A stretch of 10,164 bases of DNA from Oscillospiraceae bacterium (GTDB lineage Bacteria > Bacillota > Clostridia > Oscillospirales > Ruminococcaceae): assembly GCA_017528675.1 (NCBI GenBank), contig JAFXOO010000215.1, forward strand, positions 1-10,164, given 5' to 3'. Shown here one piece after another: positions 1 to 5,679 of this stretch (position 1 is the first letter of the stretch; each line of letters opens with the position of its first letter). The translations under genes and the position numbers were made by a program. The notes below the pieces were generated by a model. It was not told where the DNA came from, made no database searches, and saw only the letters and a program-made list of their open reading frames with translations.

Positions 1-877
1 CCCGCAGCATCCGCTCCAGCATCATCCTGCGGCCGGGTGTGAGGACAGCTTCGGAGTCGCCCGGTTCATCCGCCATGCGTCCGGCAATGCCGTTCCATGG
101 GAAGCTGAGCGGTGCATATGCCGTCACGCCGTCCTGAAGTACGATGATGTCCATGCAGCGTTTCAGCTCACCGCTGTCCATCTCATAATACACTGTATTT
201 TCGGCGGTTTTCACCTGGATGATACCCGCACCGAAATTGAAGCATGCCGTGAGGTATTCGCTGCTGCGCTGCTTTGGATCGCTGCACAGATGCATCGTGA
301 TGAAATCCACGGACGGGTCAGTTTTCTGCGCCTCGGTGAGTGTTGCCGGCTCCGCCGGTACCCATCCGTACAGCCGGAAGACCTCTGCCAGCGCTGCGAG
401 TGACTCACCGTCGATGGTGAATTCTCTCCCCAGAAGGCCGCCGTCCTGCTGTATTTGTTCCCGCAGCTCTGCGGTTTGTGCATCCGTTGCAAATTCCGCA
501 TCTGTCAGCGGAGCCGTAAACCACGGCTTTGCTGCTGCAATGTCTCCGAACGGGCACATGCTCTGCGCCGTTTCAAGCTCTATCTGTGTATTCGGCTGAA
601 GTGGCGGCCGGGCGTGCTGCAATCCGAGGATACCGCCCGCACAGACTGCTCCGGCGATGCATGCTGCTGCGCCGGCCAGTACAATGTGACGCCGGGAGTG
701 GCGGGCTTCGGTTACGGTGAAGGTTTCGGAATCGGCGGGTTCTTCGGCGTTATGGTGAATTCTGGAAAGCGTTCTCCAGAGGATGCGCTCTTTCTCTGCC
801 TCGCTGCTTGCAGGAAATGCTGCCAGTTCTGCCGGGTCAGCGGCATGCAGAAGCCTGCACAAGTTCGTGTTTTTCAT
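1..877 (-). CDS. Single-pass membrane protein in the anti-sigma position (partial, C-terminus beyond the left edge)
   Basis: The reading frame runs from ATG at 877 to the left edge without a stop (292 codons visible). An AAAGGAGGG ribosome binding site lies 5 nt upstream. The first 63 residues are hydrophilic and end in a basic patch (RHSRRH, residues 59-64), followed by one hydrophobic segment at about 64-87. This predicts a cytoplasmic N-terminus and an extracytoplasmic C-terminal region of more than 200 residues. It starts 10 bp after the stop of the ECF sigma gene, so the two are surely co-transcribed. Gene order and topology are those of an ECF anti-sigma factor, which holds its sigma at the membrane until a signal arrives. 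I see no zinc-binding HxxxCxxC motif and recognise no domain in the outer part, so the role is inferred from position and topology, not from a family match. Confidence 0.7.
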   Translation of the reverse strand, partial: MKNTNLCRLLHAADPAELAAFPASSEAEKERILWRTLSRIHHNAEEPADSETFTVTEARHSRRHIVLAGAAACIAGAVCAGGILGLQHARPPLQPNTQIELETAQSMCPFGDIAAAKPWFTAPLTDAEFATDAQTAELREQIQQDGGLLGREFTIDGESLAALAEVFRLYGWVPAEPATLTEAQKTDPSVDFITMHLCSDPKQRSSEYLTACFNFGAGIIQVKTAENTVYYEMDSGELKRCMDIIVLQDGVTAYAPLSFPWNGIAGRMADEPGDSEAVLTPGRRMMLERMLR

Positions 878-887
878 AAGCCCTCCT

Positions 888-1421
888 TTACAGCAGATCC
901 TTCGCCGTACTGCGCAGGGTTCTGAGTGCTCTGCTCAGGCGGCTCCGGACGGTGATCGGGTTCATGCCGAGGAGTTTGCCGATCTCTCTGGCGTTCCGGT
1001 CATAGTAGTACTTCTGGATGAGAATGGTCGCATCCGGCTCTCCGAGTGATCTGATCTGGGTCATAAGCTCACTTGCCTGTGCGGCAAGCTCCGCATCGGC
1101 GGCCACATCCTGCCCGGATGGCATTGTCTCCGGCAGCGCATCCGCAGGACGGCGTGCAATCCCCCGGCAGATGTTCAGTGCCTTATGCCGGGCGGCTGTT
1201 CCGATATACGCCTTCAGGGAACCGCTGCTGATCTCCGGCAAGTGCTGGAGCACTTCAAGGAACACATCACTGACGCATTCCTCAGCATCTTCCCGTGTTC
1301 CGGTTCCTGCAATGCACCTGTACACAATGGCATAGACGTAGTTGTAATACGTCCCGAACAGGGCTCTTGCACCCGCATCGGGGCTTTTGGCTGCCTCGGC
1401 ACGGATCTGCTCTTCTGTCAC
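888..1421 (-). CDS. ECF-type (sigma-70 family) RNA polymerase sigma factor
   Basis: This 177-residue protein has the size and two-domain layout of ECF sigma factors. Region 2 spans about residues 17-87, with the aromatic LFGTYYNYVYAIVYR stretch, the acidic EDAEECVSDVFLEVLQHL helix and KAYIGTAARHKALN, which bind core polymerase and the -10 element. Region 4 spans about 120-172, ending in the helix-turn-helix REIGKLLGMNPITVRSRLSRA that reads the -35. I place the start at GTG 1421, because an ideal AAAGGAGGG Shine-Dalgarno lies 7 nt before it; an upstream ATG at 1439 would put that site inside the coding sequence as Met-Lys-Gly-Gly. The next gene, 10 bp downstream, is a membrane protein in the anti-sigma position. 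An ECF-like promoter precedes the gene, suggesting self-activation. The signal and regulon cannot be read from the sequence. Confidence 0.9.
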   Translation of the reverse strand: MTEEQIRAEAAKSPDAGARALFGTYYNYVYAIVYRCIAGTGTREDAEECVSDVFLEVLQHLPEISSGSLKAYIGTAARHKALNICRGIARRPADALPETMPSGQDVAADAELAAQASELMTQIRSLGEPDATILIQKYYYDRNAREIGKLLGMNPITVRSRLSRALRTLRSTAKDLL

Positions 1422-1427
1422 GGGGAT

Positions 1428-1436
1428 CCCTCCTTT
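1428..1436 (-). promoter_or_regulatory. Ribosome binding site that fixes the sigma factor start
   Basis: AAAGGAGGG reads on the minus strand with its GGAGG core 7 nt from GTG 1421. It overlaps the codons that an ATG start at 1439 would require, so the GTG is preferred. Confidence 0.8.
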
Positions 1437-1461
1437 CATGAAGCGGTACTGCTTTCATTTG

Positions 1462-1492
1462 TACAGACACCGGAATGCTGTAAAGTGTTGCA
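1462..1492 (-). promoter_or_regulatory. Candidate ECF-type promoter of the sigma/anti-sigma operon
   Basis: On the minus strand a TGCAACACTTT element (1492-1482) is followed by GTGTCTGTA (1470-1462). There are 16 nt between TGCAAC and GTGTCT. An AAC-containing -35 with trailing T residues and a GTC-containing -10 at 16-17 nt is the usual form of ECF promoters. The site sits 41 nt from the sigma start codon, as expected for self-activation. A housekeeping reading (TTTACA to TACAAA, 15-nt spacer) is also possible but has poor spacing. Confidence 0.5.
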
Positions 1493-1499
1493 CGCAGAT

Positions 1500-1531
1500 A
1501 AAAAAAGCTGCGGCGCATCGGCCGCAGCTTT
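1500..1531 (-). terminator. Rho-independent terminator of the GH26 gene
   Basis: An 11-bp perfect stem (AAAGCTGCGGC pairing with GCCGCAGCTTT, 6-nt loop) ends in a run of seven T on the minus strand, 11 nt past the mannanase stop codon. It separates the mannanase transcript from the sigma operon promoter just downstream. Confidence 0.9.
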
Positions 1532-1541
1532 CTACTGGCTC

Positions 1542-3608
1542 TTATTCCTTGACCGGCAGTTCCGGCAGAATCTCGACAACATACTTGAGGATGTTGAGTG
1601 AATCCGCCTCGTCGGGGGCTTTCTTACCGGGTACGGTGATGGCATTCTGAATGCCCTGTGCAGTCAGCTTGTCACCGATCATCAGGTTCTTGTTGAGCGA
1701 AATGACATCGAGAATATCCACCTTGCCGCTCACGTCAACATCGCCGCAGAGCGTGGAGACTTCACCGGTCGGAACTTCCGGATCGGTGGGCTTTTCTTCA
1801 GTGGGCTTTTCCTCGGTTGCCGGCTCTGTGGGCGTGGTCTTGCCGTCGCCGTAGAGATCTGCCGGCAGCTCGGAGAGGGTGATGCAGTAATCGCTCTGCA
1901 TCAGTTCCTTCACGGTGTCTGCATTCTGAAAATTCTCGCCGGAGATGTACTTGTCTCTGTCATCGTACCATGTGCAGAAGTAGGACCACTTCGCCTGCTC
2001 GATCTGGAGATTTGCAAGGCTCGGAATGGTGCTGTTCTCCGGCATGGAAACGATCTTGCCGTTGTTGACGAAATCCACGAGCTGCCAGAAGATTTTGCTC
2101 TCGGCATCCTCATTCGGGGTATTTGCCTCACCGCCGTCATGACGGTTGAAAACGGTGTTGTATTTATCGAAGCCGACCATGTCCACATAGTCATCACCGG
2201 TATACCAGAGTGCGGAATCATCCGACCATGCATAGAGGTTCTGCTCCCAGATCAGGTTGTGGATGCCGTACTCGTTGGTGAGCTTGTCATAGAGGTACTT
2301 CCAGAGCTCGTTGTAGACCTCTGCGCCCTCCTTCGACCACCAGAACCAGGCGCCGGTACCGTCGCCGGGCTTCTTGCCGGGATTGCCCTCGGCCTCGTGC
2401 AGCGGACGGAAGATGACCGGGACACCTGCGTCCTGGAGTCTTTTCAGCTCAGCCGCTGCCAGCTTGATGGCCTCGTTATAGAACACATTCTCCTTTGTGC
2501 CCTCGACCATGACATTGGCAGTCACGAAATCGGTCTCGTTGGAGTAGGTGAACTGCTGCCAGTCGTTGGAGATCTTGGTGATGTTGCCGTCCTTGTCGAT
2601 CTCGAAGTTATCCATCTGCTCGGGCACGGTGCAGTGCCAGCTAATGGTCACGATGCCGTTCTTGTTCTTCGCCCAGTCGATCATGCGGTCGGTCACGCCG
2701 TCCTCCCAGGCAAAGCCCGGATTGTGGCAGTTCAGGTCAAAGCCACGGATTGCCGGATAATCGCCGGTCAGCTCCGTGAGGTAACGGCATTCCTGCTCAT
2801 AATCATTATAGGTATAGTTATGGTTCTGGGTGCTGTAGGTATAGACAAAGCCGGTTTCGTCCATGCAGTGCCACGGGAACTTGTTGCCCTGCTCGTCCTT
2901 GTCATAGCTTTCCTTGTCGATCTCGTATTCCTTGCCGTTGCCATCCACGCACTTATCGGCCTGTGCATCATAGCGAATAGCAGTCTGCACGCCGTGGCCG
3001 CCGCCGTAGATCTCCTGCTGACCGGAGAGAATGTGCTTGCCGTATTCGGAAGCGAGGTACTTCATCAGTGCCTTGGTTTCCGGCGTTGCCTTCGGGTCAA
3101 CGGGCGTTGCGGATGCCTTGACCTCAGGGAGCTCTGCCTTGGAAATGGTCATGGTGTCATAGCCTGCGTAGCCATAGATCGGCTTGAGCGTGATGGTGTT
3201 CTTGCCCTTCTTCATGCGGAATACGCCGAAGGTCATGTCCTTCCATTCGGGGGTGTAGGGCATCTCGATGCTGTAGTCGATGCCGTTGATCGAAATGGTC
3301 TGCTTGCGGCTCTCATCCACGCTGAGCACCTGCACGGCACGCACATCGATCTGGTACATGGTCTCCTCCTCGACTTCAATGTCGATGGAGATGGGCGCAG
3401 CAGTAAGATAGGCAAAGCCCTCACCGGAATAACCGGGTGTCTGCCTTTCATAGATGCTGGTCCATGTCTGATCTACGCCCTCAAATTCCTCGCACTCGTA
3501 GGTGCCGAGACCGTTGGCTGCCGACACCGGTGCCGGCAGCACAGCGAGCATGCTGCCTGCCATTGCTGCGGCGAGCACAGCACTGACGGTTTTTCTGAAA
3601 TTCTTCAT
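1542..3608 (-). CDS. Secreted CBM35-GH26 endo-beta-mannanase with dockerin
   Basis: This 688-residue protein starts with a signal peptide (KNFRK, hydrophobic core, cleavage near VSA-30). Residues 34-160 form a beta-sandwich carbohydrate-binding module beginning YECEEFEG, as in CBM35. The GH26 (beta/alpha)8 barrel follows at about 175-585. RPLHE (401-405) supplies the probable acid/base E405, and MPENS (522-526) the probable nucleophile E524; WHC (324-326) and WFWW (421-424) fit the substrate cleft. A Thr/Glu/Pro linker (591-617) leads to a C-terminal dockerin (620-688). Its first calcium loop, CGDVDVSGKVDILD, is canonical; the second is degenerate. Family activity is endo-1,4-beta-mannan hydrolysis, though some GH26 members act on mixed-linkage glucan or xylan. 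ATG 3608 has GGAGGGG 5 nt upstream. The gene is monocistronic. Confidence 0.93.
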   Translation of the reverse strand: MKNFRKTVSAVLAAAMAGSMLAVLPAPVSAANGLGTYECEEFEGVDQTWTSIYERQTPGYSGEGFAYLTAAPISIDIEVEEETMYQIDVRAVQVLSVDESRKQTISINGIDYSIEMPYTPEWKDMTFGVFRMKKGKNTITLKPIYGYAGYDTMTISKAELPEVKASATPVDPKATPETKALMKYLASEYGKHILSGQQEIYGGGHGVQTAIRYDAQADKCVDGNGKEYEIDKESYDKDEQGNKFPWHCMDETGFVYTYSTQNHNYTYNDYEQECRYLTELTGDYPAIRGFDLNCHNPGFAWEDGVTDRMIDWAKNKNGIVTISWHCTVPEQMDNFEIDKDGNITKISNDWQQFTYSNETDFVTANVMVEGTKENVFYNEAIKLAAAELKRLQDAGVPVIFRPLHEAEGNPGKKPGDGTGAWFWWSKEGAEVYNELWKYLYDKLTNEYGIHNLIWEQNLYAWSDDSALWYTGDDYVDMVGFDKYNTVFNRHDGGEANTPNEDAESKIFWQLVDFVNNGKIVSMPENSTIPSLANLQIEQAKWSYFCTWYDDRDKYISGENFQNADTVKELMQSDYCITLSELPADLYGDGKTTPTEPATEEKPTEEKPTDPEVPTGEVSTLCGDVDVSGKVDILDVISLNKNLMIGDKLTAQGIQNAITVPGKKAPDEADSLNILKYVVEILPELPVKE
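1786..1815. repeat. Tandem 15-bp repeat coding the mannanase linker
   Basis: Two adjacent 15-bp copies (GTGGGCTTTTCTTCA and GTGGGCTTTTCCTCG on the plus strand) encode the repeated EEKPT units of the inter-domain linker. It is a coding repeat, not a mobile or CRISPR element. Confidence 0.85.
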
Positions 3609-3645
3609 AATGACCCCTCCATTTATCTGTATAGGTTACGGAGCT

Positions 3646-3663
3646 TAATTTACAAGTAAATTA
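3646..3663. promoter_or_regulatory. 18-bp inverted repeat at the mannanase transcription start (candidate operator)
   Basis: TAATTTAC-AA-GTAAATTA is a perfect 8+2+8 inverted repeat. It overlaps four bases of the -10 hexamer (3660-3663) and the predicted start site of the mannanase gene, where a bound repressor would block initiation. The cognate regulator is unknown; AT-rich palindromes of this size are typical of MarR-like and other dimeric winged-helix proteins. Confidence 0.5.
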
Positions 3664-3688
3664 TAGCACAAATTTAGCTAAAAATCCA
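3660..3688 (-). promoter_or_regulatory. Promoter of the GH26 mannanase gene
   Basis: TATAAT (3665-3660) is preceded by TGTGC, giving an extended -10. The hexamer 17 nt upstream (TGGATT, 3688-3683) is a poor -35, so the extended -10 probably carries recognition or an activator helps. The predicted 5' leader is about 45 nt. Confidence 0.75.
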
Positions 3689-3738
3689 TGTACGGAGTAA
3701 ACAAATTTTGGGCCTTATTCTTGTGCAAATAAACCAAA

Positions 3739-3766
3739 CCCGGAGAACCGTCCGTGGTTCTCCGGG
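3739..3766 (-). terminator. Terminator after the slipin gene
   Basis: A perfect 11-bp stem (CCCGGAGAACC / GGTTCTCCGGG, 6-nt loop) is followed on the minus strand by the interrupted T-rich tail TTTGGTTTATTTG. It lies about 85 nt past the stop codon of the SPFH gene and before the mannanase promoter. Confidence 0.8.
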
Positions 3767-3851
3767 TGATTTGCAGTATCAGAAACCATGCTGACAGCCG
3801 CTGTGAGGGCGGGGACAAGGCAGAATACAGCCACGCAGCGTGCTTGCGATG

Positions 3852-4976
3852 CTACTCTGGCTTTGTCCGCAGCAGTTCCCGCAGGTTTTCAAGCAAGTCG
3901 CCGCCGGAAACGGACAGGTTTCCGACATTCTCACAGATCCGCTCCAGGTATTCAAGCTCCTTGAGCTTATAGAGCGTCTTGTTTTCGTCCATGAGCTTGG
4001 CGGTGTTGAGCAGGGAACGGGTTGACGCAACCTCCTCACGGCGTGTGATGACATTTGCCTGCGCACGCTTTTCTGCCAGCAGCACAGTATTCATAATCTC
4101 CCGCACATCTCCGGGGAGGATGATGTCACGGATGCCCGCCTCCTGTACCTCAATGTACAGTGCCTCCGCCTTGGGGCGGATCTTTTGCAGCAGTTCCTCA
4201 CCGATGACATCCCGCTGCTGCAAGAGTTCATCGAGCAGCAGCCCTGCTACATGCTCACGCACGGCAAGCTGGACGGCTGTGTAGAACTGCGTTTCGTAGT
4301 CCTCGATCTCCCGGAATGCCGCCAGGCAGTCTGTCACACGGTAGCTGCACACAAAATTGAGCCGCACGCCGACTCTGTCCTTGGTCAGGATTTCCTGCCC
4401 GTTGAGAGAAAGCTCCTGCCAGCGGGTTTCGGCAATCCGGACGTTGACGTTTACAGCGTTGTTCCAGAAATAGTAACGCCCCGGTTCGAGAATGCGCACA
4501 AAGCGGCCGTTTTCGAGCAGCAGGCCGGTCTGGGATTCACCGACCTCGAAGGACTTCATGAAGCCCTTGGCACGGAGCTTGTCGCAGAGCAGGACGGGAA
4601 TTTCCTCCGGCACATCCGGCTGTGTCGTGTCATAGAGGTCAAAGCTGTGGCTTTCGGCCTGGTTCCAGAACAGATATTTTCCGGCAGGCAGCACCTCCGA
4701 AAGCAGACCGTCCACACGGTGTACGGCGATGAAGCCGTCCGGTACTTCCTGTGCAATCGTCTGCGATGCAAATGCCGGGTCTTTCCGGAAGGCTGCGATC
4801 TCAGCAGGGGAGAAGGCTTTTGTAAGCTGCTCGGTCAGCGGTACACGGCGCACCTCGCTGTGCCCCTTCTCAAATGCAGAGCTCCAGAAGCGGTATTTTC
4901 CGGGCATGAGCATCCGCTCGAAGACACCCTCCCTGAACAGGAAGCCTCTCTCGTTTTCTTTAATGATGTATACCAT
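3852..4976 (-). CDS. Soluble SPFH/slipin-family protein with three N-terminal FW repeats
   Basis: This 374-residue protein has an SPFH (band 7/stomatin) domain at about 150-305. It includes VGVRLNFVCSYRVTD, a charged helix (FREIEDYETQFYTAVQLAVREH) and the late IRDIILPGDVREIMN motif common to slipins, followed by a charged helix (300-350) suited to oligomerisation. Before and into the domain, a unit with the pattern G...(L/M)xPG(K/R)YxFW occurs three times (residues 11-31, 81-104, 151-171). I see no membrane segment, whereas classical stomatins carry an N-terminal hairpin anchor. SPFH proteins scaffold membrane microdomains or proteases; what this one does is unknown. The start at ATG 4976 is fixed by GGAGG 8 nt upstream; the frame stays open to 5303 but that extension lacks protein-like features. 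It is alone in its transcript, behind a long structured leader. Confidence 0.85.
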   Translation of the reverse strand: MVYIIKENERGFLFREGVFERMLMPGKYRFWSSAFEKGHSEVRRVPLTEQLTKAFSPAEIAAFRKDPAFASQTIAQEVPDGFIAVHRVDGLLSEVLPAGKYLFWNQAESHSFDLYDTTQPDVPEEIPVLLCDKLRAKGFMKSFEVGESQTGLLLENGRFVRILEPGRYYFWNNAVNVNVRIAETRWQELSLNGQEILTKDRVGVRLNFVCSYRVTDCLAAFREIEDYETQFYTAVQLAVREHVAGLLLDELLQQRDVIGEELLQKIRPKAEALYIEVQEAGIRDIILPGDVREIMNTVLLAEKRAQANVITRREEVASTRSLLNTAKLMDENKTLYKLKELEYLERICENVGNLSVSGGDLLENLRELLRTKPE

Positions 4977-4984
4977 ATATGTTA

Positions 4985-4989
4985 CCTCC
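4985..4989 (-). promoter_or_regulatory. Ribosome binding site that fixes the slipin start
   Basis: GGAGG on the minus strand lies 8 nt before ATG 4976. A CCTGAC-TGC-GTCAGG hairpin (5013-4999) ends 9 nt upstream of it, and a CCTC at 5019-5016 could pair with it instead, so initiation may be sensitive to leader folding. Confidence 0.75.
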
Positions 4990-4998
4990 GGGTTGTGA

Positions 4999-5013
4999 CC
5001 TGACGCAGTCAGG
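4999..5013 (-). other. Hairpin just upstream of the slipin ribosome binding site
   Basis: CCTGAC-TGC-GTCAGG forms a 6-bp stem with a 3-nt loop in the leader RNA, with no T run after it. It is better read as a leader structure than as a terminator. Confidence 0.5.
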
Positions 5014-5233
5014 CTGAGGATGATTGGCTGCACCGCACCCCGCACACCGGCGGCGGCAGGAACCTTGAGCCGTATGCACGGCACGGCGGAAGCACAGGCT
5101 CTGGCCGTGAAGGCATGGCGGCGGTATCCGGAACCCGGCAGGGCACAGCGGCGTGCTCCTCCTTCACTGTGCAGGCACAGGAAATCGGAGGGGATTGGCA
5201 CAAAAATGTTTGTGTCCTGCCTGAGGCAGGACG
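5014..5233 (-). other. Distal half of the slipin leader, GC-rich, no convincing gene
   Basis: This stretch is transcribed if the leader is not terminated at 5234. It contains a strong hairpin GTCCTGCC-TCA-GGCAGGAC (5232-5214) immediately followed by CACAAA-CATT-TTTGTG (5214-5199). Neither is followed by a T run. A weak AAGGAGG could serve a GTG 11 nt later, opening a Cys/Pro-rich frame of about 45 codons. Its composition is not protein-like and I do not call it a gene. Confidence 0.4.
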
Positions 5234-5439
5234 AAAAAAACCATTCAAGCATCAAGCTTGCGCCGGAATTGAACCGGCAGAACAGAGCCGGAAAAACCGG
5301 CAATGCAAGGAGTCGAACCTTTCAGTGTGCATTCTCTGAACGCAGCACTGCACCATCTCTGAAGAACTGCGGCATACGTTACGGCATTGCCTCACGCACC
5401 GCCGTGCGGTACAGACACACGGCCCTGGCAGCTTCTCCC
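5234..5439 (-). ncRNA. Candidate structured RNA or leader with tRNA-like T-arm and pseudoknot
   Basis: The transcript from the strong promoter at 5446-5474 would start near 5439. It can form: an 8-bp stem with a 7-nt loop (5423-5416 with 5408-5401); a T-arm mimic AAGG-UUCGACU-CCUU (5321-5307) that matches the tRNA T-loop consensus; and, directly stacked on it, an 8-bp long-range pairing GGCAAUGC (5391-5384) with GCAUUGCC (5306-5299), like an acceptor stem. A helix 5402-5394/5379-5369 would enclose the 5' strand of that pairing, making a pseudoknot. A second T-loop-like hairpin, GCCGG-UUCAAUU-CCGGC (5278-5262), follows. The element ends with a weak stem CAAGC/GCUUG and seven U (5240-5234). It lacks tRNA D-loop GG residues, and I match it to no riboswitch, tmRNA, 6S or RNase P RNA. 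It may be an independent RNA, a cis-acting leader of the slipin gene, or both. Confidence 0.5.
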
Positions 5440-5445
5440 AACTTG

Positions 5446-5474
5446 ATTATAGCAGAATCTGACACCAGTGTCAA
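5446..5474 (-). promoter_or_regulatory. Consensus promoter of the structured RNA and slipin gene
   Basis: TTGACA (5474-5469), a 17-nt spacer and TATAAT (5451-5446) match the housekeeping consensus at every position. It is the strongest protein-gene promoter in the window by sequence and equals that of the tRNA operon. The inverted repeat TGACAC-N2-GTGTCA (5473-5460) covers most of the -35 hexamer. Confidence 0.85.
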
Positions 5475-5679
5475 GCAAGGTGCGTTGTGCAGTTTGACAG
5501 TGGGTGGGACGAAGGACGCTGGAAGGTCAGCGCATGGGACAGATGTTCTATGTACAGTCTGCACAAACAGAGACGATGGATGCTGTGCATTCCCCCTAAA
5601 AAACATACATGCCGCAGCGGAAAAGACGCTCAGTCATGAGCCTTGGACTGCTATTTGTTCATATTAGAGACATCTTTTA
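5475..5679. other. Intergenic stretch with no gene seen
   Basis: Between the divergent slipin-leader and hydrolase control regions I see no coding frame with protein-like composition and a ribosome binding site, no tRNA and no clear terminator. A small CGCTG/CAGCG stem lies near 5518-5533 and its role is unknown. Confidence 0.5.

Noticed and set aside
2139..3659. Long open frame of 506 codons on the plus strand
   Set aside because: It lies entirely antisense to the mannanase, whose domains, signal peptide and ribosome site are clear. The translation is an Ile/Val/Leu-rich shadow caused by third-position codon bias.
5214..5232. Strong hairpin read as a terminator
   Set aside because: On neither strand is the 8-bp stem followed by a T run; the seven T on the minus strand come before it.
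4977..5303. 109-codon in-frame N-terminal extension of the slipin protein
   Set aside because: The extension has no protein-like pattern and covers the RNA hairpins, while ATG 4976 has a well-placed GGAGG.
5299..5391. Selenocysteine tRNA (selC)
   Set aside because: The 8-bp acceptor-like helix, AGGTTCGACTCCT and a following G resemble tRNA-Sec, and a UCA occurs mid-way. But there is no D-arm with GG, the anticodon stem pairs poorly and CCA is absent, so a functional tRNA is unlikely.
5234..5439. tmRNA, 6S RNA, RNase P RNA or lysine riboswitch
   Set aside because: I find no tag-peptide frame, no RNase P core motifs and no GCCGAAG-type lysine core. CUGAAAGG alone is not enough.
5379..5606. 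75-codon minus-strand frame
   Set aside because: No ribosome binding site precedes the ATG, it runs over the leader promoter, and the translation resembles no family.
5020..5667. 215-codon open frame on the plus strand
   Set aside because: It runs across the structured RNA and its promoter, has biased Arg/Ala/Ser composition, and no ribosome site or domain.
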